A stretch of 5,703 nt of DNA from positions 1 to 5,703 of the forward strand of contig URYB01000186.1 of assembly GCA_900552085.1 (NCBI GenBank). The letters are read 5' to 3'. The notes beneath the pieces are model-generated. The model did not search any database, was not told the origin of the DNA, and saw nothing but the letters and a program-made list of their open reading frames with translations. The DNA comes from an uncultured Lachnobacterium sp. (GTDB taxonomy: Bacteria; Bacillota; Clostridia; Lachnospirales; Lachnospiraceae). Below, in pieces: positions 1 through 5,703 of the stretch; position 1 is the stretch's first letter, and each line of letters starts with the position of its first letter. A program made the position numbers and the translations under genes.

Positions 1-2
1 TC

Positions 3-647
3 CCGGATGGGGAGATCGGTGTACTGCTCGGACCAAACGGTGCAGGAAAAAGCACAATTATCAAATGTATCATGGGATTTCTCAAATATGAGGGACAAAT
101 TCGTGTAAACGGTTTGAACAATAAATCCATTGAGGCAAAAAAGATCATGGGATATGTGCCGGAGATCCCGTCTCTTTATCCAAATCTGACCGTGGATGAA
201 CACCTCGAATTTATTGCACGTGTCTATAAATTAAAGGATTATAAGGAAGAAAAAGAAGCGCTGTTGCAGCGGTTTGATCTGGCGGATAAAAAGAAAAAGT
301 TTGGTGATGAACTTTCCAAAGGAATGCAGCAGAAGCTTTCAATCTGTTGTGGACTGCTACCGCGTCCGAAGTTGATCTTGTTTGACGAACCGATGATTGG
401 TCTTGATCCGCATGCAATCAAAGAATTAAAGCTGTTGTTTCAGGAACTGCGTGCGCGTGGCTGCATGGTACTGGTCAGCACGCATATGATCGACAGCATC
501 GAAGAACTCTGGGATACCACTTATATTATGAAGCAGGGAAAGATTGCCTCAGTTGTCGAGCGTCAGAATTTACAGGGCAGCGATAAGAGTCTGGAAGATA
601 TTTTCTTTGAGATCACAGAAGGTGCGGATGCGGAGAGAGAGGTGTAA
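3..647 (+). CDS. ABC transporter ATP-binding protein (5' end outside window)
   Basis: ATPase subunit of an ABC exporter, acting at the cytoplasmic face of the membrane with the permease encoded next to it. The frame is open from base 3, so the gene begins before the window; the ATG at 72 lies after Walker A and is not the start. Counting from base 3, the protein shows Walker A GPNGAGKST (residues 10-18), a Q-loop position occupied by Glu in GYVPE (about 54), a signature LSKGM (104-108, a variant of LSGGQ), Walker B LILFDEP (124-130), the D-loop GLDP (133-136) and the H-loop His in STHM (161). About 214 residues are present; the family usually has 230-250, so roughly 30 N-terminal residues are missing from view. 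The Glu at the Q-loop and the LSKGM signature are common in ABC-2/NatA-like ATPases. The exported substrate cannot be told from sequence. Confidence 0.95.
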   Translation, partial: PDGEIGVLLGPNGAGKSTIIKCIMGFLKYEGQIRVNGLNNKSIEAKKIMGYVPEIPSLYPNLTVDEHLEFIARVYKLKDYKEEKEALLQRFDLADKKKKFGDELSKGMQQKLSICCGLLPRPKLILFDEPMIGLDPHAIKELKLLFQELRARGCMVLVSTHMIDSIEELWDTTYIMKQGKIASVVERQNLQGSDKSLEDIFFEITEGADAEREV

Positions 648-650
648 GGT

Positions 651-2306
651 ATGAAATTATGGGGTTATTATGCACTGCATACCTTTGTAAACACCATAAA
701 AAAGATGTTTCGCAGTACCTTTTTGGTCATCTTTCTGGCAATTATTGGATTCGGTGTGATCTTTGGTCTGGTCGGTGGAATCGCAGGTTCTGTGATGGAT
801 CATCAGCAGGCGGTAGAACAGGCCTCGGAGATGCAGGAATCGGAAGATGTGGAGGAAGAAGATACGGAAGAGACCGATCAACCGATGAGCCCGCAGGATA
901 TTGCCCTTGTAAAGACACATGTTGAGAGTGTGGTACTATTGCTGTTTCTTGTGATCCTGTTGTGGGGCATGTACACAGGATCAAAAAACGGAACCGAAAT
1001 TTTTCAGATGGCAGATGTGAACCTTCTGTTTACTGCACCGCTCAAACCGCAGTCGGTGCTCATGTTCCGTTTGAGTTTTCAGATGATCGCGACGGTATTT
1101 GCTTCTGTGTATCTGGTTTTCCAGATTCCGAATCTTGTGCTCAACATGGGACTTGGTGCTTCTGCAATTGTTGCAATTTTTGTGGGATGGATTTTGCTTC
1201 TTGTGTTCCAGAGACTGATGGTTGTGCTTACTTACACGGTCTGCTCCACACATGAGAGGCTGAAAAAGTATGTGATCCCATTTATTTTGGTGGTTGTCAT
1301 TGCGGTAGCTGGTGCCCTTGCTGCGGTATATTTTTCAACAGGAGATATTCTTGAGACGGAAAATATGACATTATCTGCGCACTGGAGCCGCATGATTCCG
1401 GTGTTAGGCTGGTACAAAGGCATGATCATGTGTGCGGTCAACGGAGAAGTGGTGCCGTTTCTGATCTATCTGGTATTGATGCTGGCAAGTGTGGTTGTAT
1501 TTATCATTGCAATCTGGCAGATTCCGGCAGACTTTTATGAGGATGCACTTTCGGAGGCAAGTAAGCGTGCACAGATGCTGGATGCGGCAAAAGAAGGACG
1601 TGTCGTAAATACAAAGAAACGTTCCGGACGTATCCAGAGAGAAGGCGTGTTCGGAGGTTCCGGGGCTACGGTCTTTTTTACCAAGGAAGTATACAGCAGA
1701 CGCAGAATGGCGAAATTCGGTCTGGTGACCAATACAATGCTGTTCTATTTTGCAGTTATTGTCTGTGTGGCTGCATTTACACTAAAAGTGGTAGAGAGTC
1801 ATAGCTTTTTTGCTGTCGGATGTGTATTGCTTCTGGTGATGTTCTTCCGGAATATGGGCAATCCGATCGCACAGGAAACGGCGCGCAACTGGTTGTTTTT
1901 AGTGCCGGAAAATCCGTATAAAAAAGTTTGGTTCAGCGTTCTTGCCGGAGAATACGAGACGGCTGTTGATCTGATCCCGGGAATGATTGCAGCGACAGTG
2001 ATTATGGGAGAACAACCTGGCATCATGATCTTGTGGTATCTGACATTTCTTATTGTAGATTTCCTGTATTCACAGGTGGGGCTATTGATGGAAGCACTGA
2101 TTCCGGTCACTTCGATGGATGTGGTAAAAAGTATGATTCAGATGATTCTGCGGTGTCTGATTCTGGTTGTCCTTTCGGTCCTTGTGATGATTGGTTATTT
2201 CGCATGGGGAATTGCAGGAGCATTGATTTTGACCTGTATCGCATCCGCAGGAATCGGAGGAGCAATCTTCTGGGTTTATCCATGGATGCTCCACCGTGGA
2301 AAATAG
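651..2306 (+). CDS. ABC exporter membrane subunit (putative ABC_export family permease)
   Basis: Polytopic membrane protein of 551 residues, the likely transmembrane partner of the ATPase ending 3 nt upstream. The start is fixed by a purine-rich ribosome site GAGAGAGG (about 633-641) overlapping the end of the ATPase gene, which implies translational coupling. Hydrophobic segments lie at about 23-48, 90-108, 139-160, 168-197, 208-228 and 265-290, with several more in the C-terminal half, giving an ABC-2-like topology in two halves. The stretch DVNLLFTAPLKPQSVL (122-137) and the charged loop after the sixth helix (ADFYEDALSEASKRAQ) are the kind of conserved features I associate with the putative ABC exporter family found in Firmicutes; this family call is from memory. 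A strongly acidic linker sits between helices 1 and 2. The substrate is unknown; peptide, lipid or drug export are all possible. The reading frame appears intact. Confidence 0.88.
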   Translation: MKLWGYYALHTFVNTIKKMFRSTFLVIFLAIIGFGVIFGLVGGIAGSVMDHQQAVEQASEMQESEDVEEEDTEETDQPMSPQDIALVKTHVESVVLLLFLVILLWGMYTGSKNGTEIFQMADVNLLFTAPLKPQSVLMFRLSFQMIATVFASVYLVFQIPNLVLNMGLGASAIVAIFVGWILLLVFQRLMVVLTYTVCSTHERLKKYVIPFILVVVIAVAGALAAVYFSTGDILETENMTLSAHWSRMIPVLGWYKGMIMCAVNGEVVPFLIYLVLMLASVVVFIIAIWQIPADFYEDALSEASKRAQMLDAAKEGRVVNTKKRSGRIQREGVFGGSGATVFFTKEVYSRRRMAKFGLVTNTMLFYFAVIVCVAAFTLKVVESHSFFAVGCVLLLVMFFRNMGNPIAQETARNWLFLVPENPYKKVWFSVLAGEYETAVDLIPGMIAATVIMGEQPGIMILWYLTFLIVDFLYSQVGLLMEALIPVTSMDVVKSMIQMILRCLILVVLSVLVMIGYFAWGIAGALILTCIASAGIGGAIFWVYPWMLHRGK

Positions 2307-2321
2307 ATGCTGAAACGATTA

Positions 2322-2648
2322 TTAAAAAATAAAATGGAGCAATAACATATAGCAGATGGTTCCTCCCGCAATTGAGAGGAGCATCTGCCTTTTCCATATA
2401 TGGAGAACTCCGGTCACAAGAATGGAGATAAACTTCGGGAGTCCGTGTGTGCCTGAAAGGACATGGACATTGCGCAGGCAGTAAACCACCAGCATACCAA
2501 AGACAGCGGATGGCAGGAATCTTCCGAGATACTGCACAAAGGCAGGCGTTTTTCATTTTTCATTAAAGATGGCAAAAGGCAGGAAACGTGTGAGCATCGT
2601 TCCGGCGATACATAAGCCGATCGTGATAATCTGTTGTGTAAGTGTCAT
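2322..2648 (-). pseudogene. azlD: azlD, branched-chain amino acid transport small subunit, with in-frame TGA
   Basis: Small membrane partner of AzlC in branched-chain amino acid (and analogue) export. Read from the ATG at 2648 down to TAA at 2322-2324 the frame is 108 codons plus stop, the normal length for AzlD, but codon 32 is TGA (2553-2555). Before it the product starts MTLTQQIITIGLCIAGTM and continues LTRFLPFAIFNEK; after it the same frame continues KTPAFVQYLGRFLP, then AVFGMLVVYCLRNV and SIAGGTICYMLL, all typical AzlD motifs. The start is supported by GGAGA (2657-2661 complement) 8 nt upstream and by the 3-nt gap after the azlC stop. A GTG at 2537 could restart a 71-residue remnant but has no visible ribosome site. 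The lesion is a single codon in an A-rich stretch with no loss of frame, so it is either a base-call error or a recent nonsense mutation. Confidence 0.85.
2352..2393 (+). terminator. possible terminator of the ABC operon, inside azlD
   Basis: GCAGATG (2352-2358) pairs with CATCTGC (2382-2388), and inside this CCTC (2362-2365) pairs with GAGG (2376-2379). A short T-containing tail (CTTTT, 2389-2393) follows on the plus strand. It lies 46 nt after the permease stop codon, where a terminator would be expected, but inside the 3' end of the convergent azlD coding sequence. The T-run is short and the segment encodes conserved AzlD residues, so the hairpin may be partly coincidental. Confidence 0.4.
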
Positions 2649-2651
2649 AGT

Positions 2652-3341
2652 TTAAATCTCCACAGGTTCTAATTTTTTCCGGGAAAGCGTAAGTAAAAGC
2701 ACGATTGCCGCCATGGTTGGCAACATGAAGGAATCCGCGCCAAAGCAGATCAGACAGAGGACGGATACTGCAATTCCCATAAGGGAGGAAACGTGATTCT
2801 TTTCTTTCAGCCATTGTTCGAGAAAAATCACGACAAACATAGCAGTCATGACAAAGCTGATCACCGTTGTGTCAAATTTTAAAAGTGAACCGATCAGACC
2901 GCCGGTTGTCGCGGCGGAAACCCAGTAAAACTGATTTAAAAACGTAACCCAGAGCATAAACCAGCCTTTGTCCACATCTTCCGGAATCTCGGCGGTGTAA
3001 TTTACGGAGAAGGTCTCATCGCACATACCAAAGATCAGGAAAAATTTCTTCCAGCCCGTTCCCTTAAATTTTTCCAGCATGGAAATTCCATAAAACAGAT
3101 GGCGCGCCTGAATGAGCAGTGCCATGATAAATACCTGCAGCGGGGCAAACGGACTCAAAAGCATTTCTACCGTGATAAATTCAAGCGAACCTCCAAAGAT
3201 AAGAAGACTCATCAGCATCGGATAGACGAACGAAAATCCTGATACTTTCATATAAATTCCATAGGCAAGTCCAAGAAACCAGAACCCGGTAAAAATCGGA
3301 ATCGTGCATGGAAATGCGGCTTTTAGTGCTTTGCGCCTCAT
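2652..3341 (-). CDS. azlC: AzlC family branched-chain amino acid permease
   Basis: Integral membrane protein of 229 residues, the normal AzlC length, forming with AzlD the two-component exporter of branched-chain amino acids (YgaZH/AzlCD type). Family landmarks are the first helix region FTGFWFLGLAYGI (about 17-29), GGSLEFI (50-56), QARHLFYGISM (78-88), MCDETFS (106-112), the NQFYWVSAATTGGLIG segment (136-151), and three closely spaced C-terminal helices. The ATG at 3341 has a weak AGGT ribosome site 6 nt upstream. It is the first gene of a minus-strand operon with azlD, 3 nt apart, and is transcribed from the strong promoter at 3374-3402. The predicted leader is only about 26 nt, too short for a T-box or leucine riboswitch, so any control would be at transcription initiation. 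No adjacent Lrp-type regulator (as in Bacillus azl) is visible. The frame is intact. Confidence 0.93.
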   Translation of the reverse strand: MRRKALKAAFPCTIPIFTGFWFLGLAYGIYMKVSGFSFVYPMLMSLLIFGGSLEFITVEMLLSPFAPLQVFIMALLIQARHLFYGISMLEKFKGTGWKKFFLIFGMCDETFSVNYTAEIPEDVDKGWFMLWVTFLNQFYWVSAATTGGLIGSLLKFDTTVISFVMTAMFVVIFLEQWLKEKNHVSSLMGIAVSVLCLICFGADSFMLPTMAAIVLLLTLSRKKLEPVEI

Positions 3342-3373
3342 AATGTTACCTGCTTTCTAAACATAGTGAACTA

Positions 3374-3402
3374 AGTATAGCACCGCTATTTGCAAATTTC
3401 AA
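3374..3402 (-). promoter_or_regulatory. sigma-A-type promoter of azlCD
   Basis: On the minus strand, -35 TTGAAA (3397-3402) and -10 TATACT (3374-3379) are separated by exactly 17 nt, five of six matches to consensus at each box. The start point would fall near 3367, giving a leader of about 26 nt before the azlC ATG. Directly downstream of the -10 is a small inverted repeat TAGT-2nt-ACTA (3364-3373), which overlaps the expected start point and could be a repressor site, though short repeats like this arise often by chance. Confidence 0.75.
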
Positions 3403-3430
3403 CGGACGGCTTTAGATATGTAATCGAGAA

Positions 3431-3436
3431 TAAAAT
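3431..3436 (+). promoter_or_regulatory. weak -10-like box for the hydrolase-methyltransferase operon
   Basis: TAAAAT matches five of six bases of the -10 consensus and lies about 50 nt before the GTG start of the hydrolase. No good -35 box is found 16-18 nt upstream, so if this is the promoter it is weak or activator-dependent. Initiation near 3443 would put the TTAG/CTAA repeat cluster right at the start of the transcript. Confidence 0.3.
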
Positions 3437-3445
3437 GATAAAAGG

Positions 3446-3470
3446 GTTAGGAAATACTAACTATCTTAGT
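3446..3470 (+). promoter_or_regulatory. candidate operator: clustered TTAG/CTAA inverted repeats
   Basis: Three half-sites form two overlapping inverted repeats: GTTAG (3446-3450) with CTAAC (3457-3461), 6-nt spacer, and ACTAA (3456-3460) with TTAGT (3466-3470), 5-nt spacer. The cluster ends immediately before the AAGGAG ribosome site of the hydrolase gene. TTAG/CTAA palindromes are used by DtxR/IdeR-type metal regulators and by some MarR-type repressors; the spacing here differs from the classic DtxR box (TTAGGTTAGSCTAACCTAA), so the regulator family is a guess. The repeats are seen directly; binding is inferred. Confidence 0.4.
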
Positions 3471-3487
3471 AAGGAGACGTTATTGTG
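3471..3487 (+). promoter_or_regulatory. ribosome binding site that fixes a GTG start
   Basis: AAGGAG (3471-3476) stands 8 nt before the GTG at 3485-3487. The residues that follow (KAYAFGDKSKPVILLFPG) read as a proper hydrolase N-terminus, so GTG, rather than the later out-of-frame ATG at 3544, is the true start of this gene. Confidence 0.8.
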
Positions 3488-4191
3488 AAAGCATATGCGT
3501 TTGGAGATAAAAGCAAGCCTGTCATTCTATTATTTCCGGGGACGTGTTGTTACTGGAAAACAAATTTCGGCCATGTGCTGGATGGATTGCAGAAACAGAA
3601 AAAATCGAAACCTACATAAAAGAAACATTTGGGGGCAAAATCTATGCAGCCTACGGATGTTCGCTTGGAGGTTCGTTTGTTTCTTTGCTGGCAGGAAGAA
3701 AGCATATACATATCGACCATGCCATTATCGGTTCAAGCGATATGGACCAGGCACCAAAGTGGCTGGCAAAATTGGAGACTGCACTTATGATTCCACTGAT
3801 GTATCCGCTCATTACCGGACAAGGTGGAGGGCCCATGAAAAAAATCTTTGAGAAAAAGATGAACGATGGAAAAGACAGTTCGGATTATATTCAGAAATTT
3901 ATGGACCTCATGGGAAAAAACAGCGGAATTGATTTTTCTTTCATATCCAAAGAATCTATGAAAAACCAGTTCTGTACCGATCTGTATACGAAAGTTGGGG
4001 AGCAGATTGACGTTCCGGGAACGGTGATTCACGTTTTTTATGCCAAAAAGATGGGAGAAAAATATCGGAAGCGGTATGAAAAATATTTTGCACATCCGGA
4101 TATTATAGAATTTGATTTACGCCATGAAGAATTGCTTCTTGATGCAGATCGATGGGTGGCAGAAGTCTGCAAAGCATGTGACATTCAATAA
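3485..4191 (+). pseudogene. alpha/beta hydrolase-fold protein, internally deleted and frameshifted
   Basis: Remains of an alpha/beta hydrolase-like protein. The first part, from GTG 3485, reads KAYAFGDKSKPVILLFPGTC then CYWKTNFGHVLDGLQ and hits TAA at 3617-3619 after 44 codons. The second part, in another frame from about 3589, reads AETEKIETYIKETFGGKIYA and continues to TAA at 4189-4191. It contains the nucleophile elbow YGCSLGGS (G-x-S-x-G, Ser codon at 3661) and a late His in DLRHEELL that may be the catalytic base. An ATG at 3544 allows a 215-residue reading, but its first 15 residues are out-of-frame sequence. Related proteins, as I recall them, have about 30 further residues between these blocks, including a VSYDGF-type strand. 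The frame change fits a loss of 3k+1 bases near 3590-3597, so this looks like a deletion rather than a simple one-base slip. Substrate unknown. The gene precedes a methyltransferase by 31 nt. Confidence 0.75.
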
Positions 4192-4222
4192 TAGGTTATT
4201 ATATATTAAAGGAGTATAAAGT

Positions 4223-4864
4223 ATGGCAAAGACAGCAGAACAATACAAGGAAATGTCAAGAAATGAATTTAAGAAAGCAGCAGAGATTTATGATTCCGGG
4301 CATGCGGGAATTTACGAGATGTGTAAATACGACTATCCGAAAATTCTTGCAGAACTGGATGATACGGAGTTTGCAGATGTGTTAGACTGTGGCTGCGGAA
4401 CCGGACCGATGCTTGAAATATTGAGTGAAAAGTATCCGCAAAAACATTACACCGGACTGGACCTGACGCCGGAAATGATCGCAAAGGCAAAGCAGAAAAA
4501 TCTGCCAAATACAGAGTTTGTTGTAGGAGATTGTGAAAATCTCCCATTTGCAGACAATTCATTTGATGTGGTTATCTGTACAAACAGTTTTCACCATTAT
4601 CCGAATCCACAGGCGTTTTTCAATAGTGTGTACCGGGTACTTAGAAAAGGAGGCCGCCTGATTTTAAGAGATTACACATCGTTCGGCTGGGTGGTATGGC
4701 TGATGAACCATGTGGAAATGCCACTCGCAAATCTGTTTGGACACGGAGATGTAAAAGTATACAAAAAAGAAGAGTATAAGGATATGATCAAAAAGGCAGG
4801 CTTCTCTTCGATGATGATTCAGGCGGAAAAGAAGATGCGCTGTCATGTAGTAGCAACAAAATAA
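4223..4864 (+). CDS. class I SAM-dependent methyltransferase
   Basis: Cytoplasmic methyltransferase of 213 residues with a complete Rossmann-type SAM-binding fold (Methyltransf_11/UbiE-like). Motif I is VLDCGCGTG (53-61). The acidic residue that binds the SAM ribose is Asp80 in YTGLDLTPEM. Motif VVGDCENLPF (100-109) supplies Asp103 near the adenine. FDVVICTNSFHHYPNP (114-129) and KGGRLILRD (142-150) follow as strands 4 and 5. The C-terminal part, which normally decides the acceptor, has no motif I recognise, so the methyl acceptor is unknown; homology to UbiE/MenG is only at fold level. The start is supported by AAAGGAG (4208-4214) 8 nt upstream. It is co-directional with the hydrolase remnant 31 nt upstream and probably shares its transcript, so the pair may act in one pathway. 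The frame is intact. Confidence 0.92.
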   Translation: MAKTAEQYKEMSRNEFKKAAEIYDSGHAGIYEMCKYDYPKILAELDDTEFADVLDCGCGTGPMLEILSEKYPQKHYTGLDLTPEMIAKAKQKNLPNTEFVVGDCENLPFADNSFDVVICTNSFHHYPNPQAFFNSVYRVLRKGGRLILRDYTSFGWVVWLMNHVEMPLANLFGHGDVKVYKKEEYKDMIKKAGFSSMMIQAEKKMRCHVVATK

Positions 4865-4895
4865 TTCTTGGCATTCTGTGTGGCAGGATGAAAAG

Positions 4896-4932
4896 AAACG
4901 GGGACTCCGATAGAATGGGGACCTCGTTTTTT
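4896..4932 (+). terminator. intrinsic terminator of the hydrolase-methyltransferase operon
   Basis: A 13-position stem (4896-4908 with 4917-4929), containing one A-A mismatch and two G-U pairs, encloses an 8-nt loop and runs into TTTTTT (4927-4932). It lies 31 nt after the methyltransferase stop codon and just before the promoter of the next gene. Confidence 0.85.
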
Positions 4933-4934
4933 AT

Positions 4935-4962
4935 TTGAAATTTTTTGAGTGCCTGCTATAAT
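4935..4962 (+). promoter_or_regulatory. sigma-A-type promoter of the TSUP gene
   Basis: -35 TTGAAA (4935-4940) and a perfect -10 TATAAT (4957-4962) are separated by 16 nt. It begins directly after the T-run of the preceding terminator, so the TSUP gene is its own transcription unit, with a leader of about 50 nt that shows no evident structure. Confidence 0.75.
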
Positions 4963-5006
4963 TAGTTTAAAAGTGAATAATTCAAAAATGTAGAATATAA
5001 TTACGC

Positions 5007-5022
5007 AGGAATTATGATAATG
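5007..5022 (+). promoter_or_regulatory. ribosome site choosing the second ATG of the TSUP gene
   Basis: AGGA (5007-5010) is only 3 nt from the ATG at 5014 but 9 nt from the in-frame ATG at 5020. Spacing favours 5020 as the start, giving a protein that begins MKLLLTIIVTFF. Confidence 0.6.
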
Positions 5023-5703
5023 AAACTATTACTTACAATTATTGTGACATTTTTTGCAGGAATGGGAGCCGGACTTGGAACAGGCTTTGCAGGCATGAGT
5101 GCAGCTGCCGTGATCAGTCCTATGCTCATTACATTCCTTGGCATGGAGCCGTACATGGCGGTAGGAATTGCATTGTCATCCGATGTGCTCGCCAGTGCGG
5201 TGTCCGCATATACCTATGGAAAAATAAGAACCTTGATGTGAGAAACGGCCTGATCATGATGGTAAGTGTCCTTGTGTTTACCGTAGTCGGAAGCTATGTC
5301 TCAAGTCTTGTGCCATCTACCACGATGGGAAACTTTTCCGTCTTTATGACATTTCTGCTTGGCATCAAAATTATTGTCCGTCCGGTCATGACGACGAAGG
5401 AATCCATGCAGGGCGTATCTGCTCAAAAGCGTGCCGTACAGTCGGTGGTAAGCGGTGTCTGTATTGGATTTATCTGCGGATTTGTCGGCGCAGGTGGTGG
5501 TATGATGATGCTTCTTATCCTGACATCGGTACTTGGTTATGAACTGAAGACAGCAGTCGGAACAAGCGTCTTTATTATGGCGTTTACAGCATTTAGCGGT
5601 GCTGCATCACATTTTGCAATCGGCGGGGAACCCAACTGGCTGGGGTTTTGGTTTTGTGTGGTTTTTTTAACTTTCTTGGGGGGGGGTGTGGTGGGGATTT
5701 TTA
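5020..5703 (+). pseudogene. TSUP (TauE/SafE) family membrane transporter, frameshifted and cut by window end
   Basis: Membrane carrier of the TauE/SafE (TSUP) family, whose members move sulfite, sulfonates or other small anions; the actual substrate here is unknown. The N-terminal repeat shows TIIVTFFAGMGAGLGTGFAG then MSAAAVISPMLITFLGMEPY and VGIALSSDVLASAVSAYTYG. The starting frame then stops at TGA 5239-5241, but the protein resumes one frame over as KNKNLDVRNGLIMMVSVLVF. It goes on through the second repeat VSGVCIGFICGFVGAGGGMM and ELKTAVGTSVFIMAF to the window end. The switch falls in the A5 tract 5220-5224: one extra A would restore YGKNKNLDV, so a base is missing there. With that repair the protein is open for about 228 residues, out of roughly 250-260 expected. 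The last ~25 codons drift into G/T-rich sequence that no longer resembles the family. A homopolymer sequencing error is at least as likely as true inactivation. Confidence 0.85.

Noticed and set aside
659..1255. Plus-strand open frames overlapping the first part of the permease gene
   Set aside because: They are rich in Cys, His and Arg with no recognisable domain, and are shadows of the permease frame.
2259..2292. Inverted repeat GGAGCA/TGCTCC near the 3' end of the permease gene
   Set aside because: Only 6 bp with a 22-nt loop, inside coding sequence and without a T-run, so it is not a credible terminator.
2553..2555. TGA read as an amino acid (alternative genetic code or selenocysteine)
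   Set aside because: The long intact genes use no internal TGA and encode Trp by TGG; codon usage is that of a standard-code Firmicute. AzlD is not a known selenoprotein and no SECIS-like hairpin was evident downstream.
2107..2556. A 149-codon minus-strand open frame starting at ATG 2556, right at the azlD stop
   Set aside because: It is an out-of-frame reading of azlD that continues antisense to the permease gene. It has no ribosome site and the product resembles no protein.
3342..3373. T-box or amino acid riboswitch in front of azlC
   Set aside because: The predicted transcript leader is about 26 nt, far too short for any such element.
3544..4191. The 215-codon frame from ATG 3544 as an intact gene
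   Set aside because: Its first 15 residues are the out-of-frame reading of the true N-terminus, which starts at GTG 3485 with a good ribosome site; no ribosome site precedes 3544.
1..5703. Mobile element, prophage, CRISPR array, toxin-antitoxin or defence system
   Set aside because: No transposase, integrase, spaced direct repeats, or small paired toxin/antitoxin genes were found on either strand.

Overview
The window looks like chromosome of a gut-type Firmicute of class Clostridia, most likely family Lachnospiraceae. This is inferred from moderate G+C, strong AAGGAG-type ribosome sites, TTGAAA/TATAAT promoters, and protein sequences that resemble Blautia/Dorea/Ruminococcus-like homologues. 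No database search was possible, so the genus is left open. No phage, transposon, CRISPR array, tRNA or rRNA was seen.

Layout. (1) Positions 3-2306, plus strand: the end of a two-gene ABC exporter operon, with an ATPase whose first residues lie outside the window followed 3 nt later by a large membrane subunit. (2) Positions 2322-3341, minus strand, convergent with the ABC operon: an azlC-azlD pair for branched-chain amino acid export. azlC is intact and has a near-consensus promoter at 3374-3402. azlD carries an in-frame TGA at codon 32. (3) Positions 3485-4864, plus strand, divergent from azlC: an alpha/beta hydrolase-fold gene that has lost an internal segment and is frameshifted, followed by an intact class I SAM-dependent methyltransferase and a clear intrinsic terminator (4896-4932). 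A cluster of TTAG/CTAA half-sites lies just upstream of the hydrolase ribosome site and is a candidate operator. (4) From 5020 to the end, plus strand: a TSUP (TauE/SafE) family membrane transporter with its own promoter. It is interrupted by a one-base frameshift in an A-tract and runs off the window in G/T-rich sequence that looks like a poor-quality contig end.

How the parts relate. These are four independent transcription units, and three of the four encode membrane transport functions (ABC exporter, amino acid exporter, TSUP anion carrier). The hydrolase-methyltransferase pair is the least understood; neither protein's substrate can be read from sequence. The most striking feature is that three genes of this 5.7 kb window (azlD, hydrolase, TSUP) each carry a single disabling lesion while the rest of their reading frames remain well conserved. 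That pattern suggests either draft-quality sequence or very recent gene decay. I did not find convincing evidence of a wholly new biological system.
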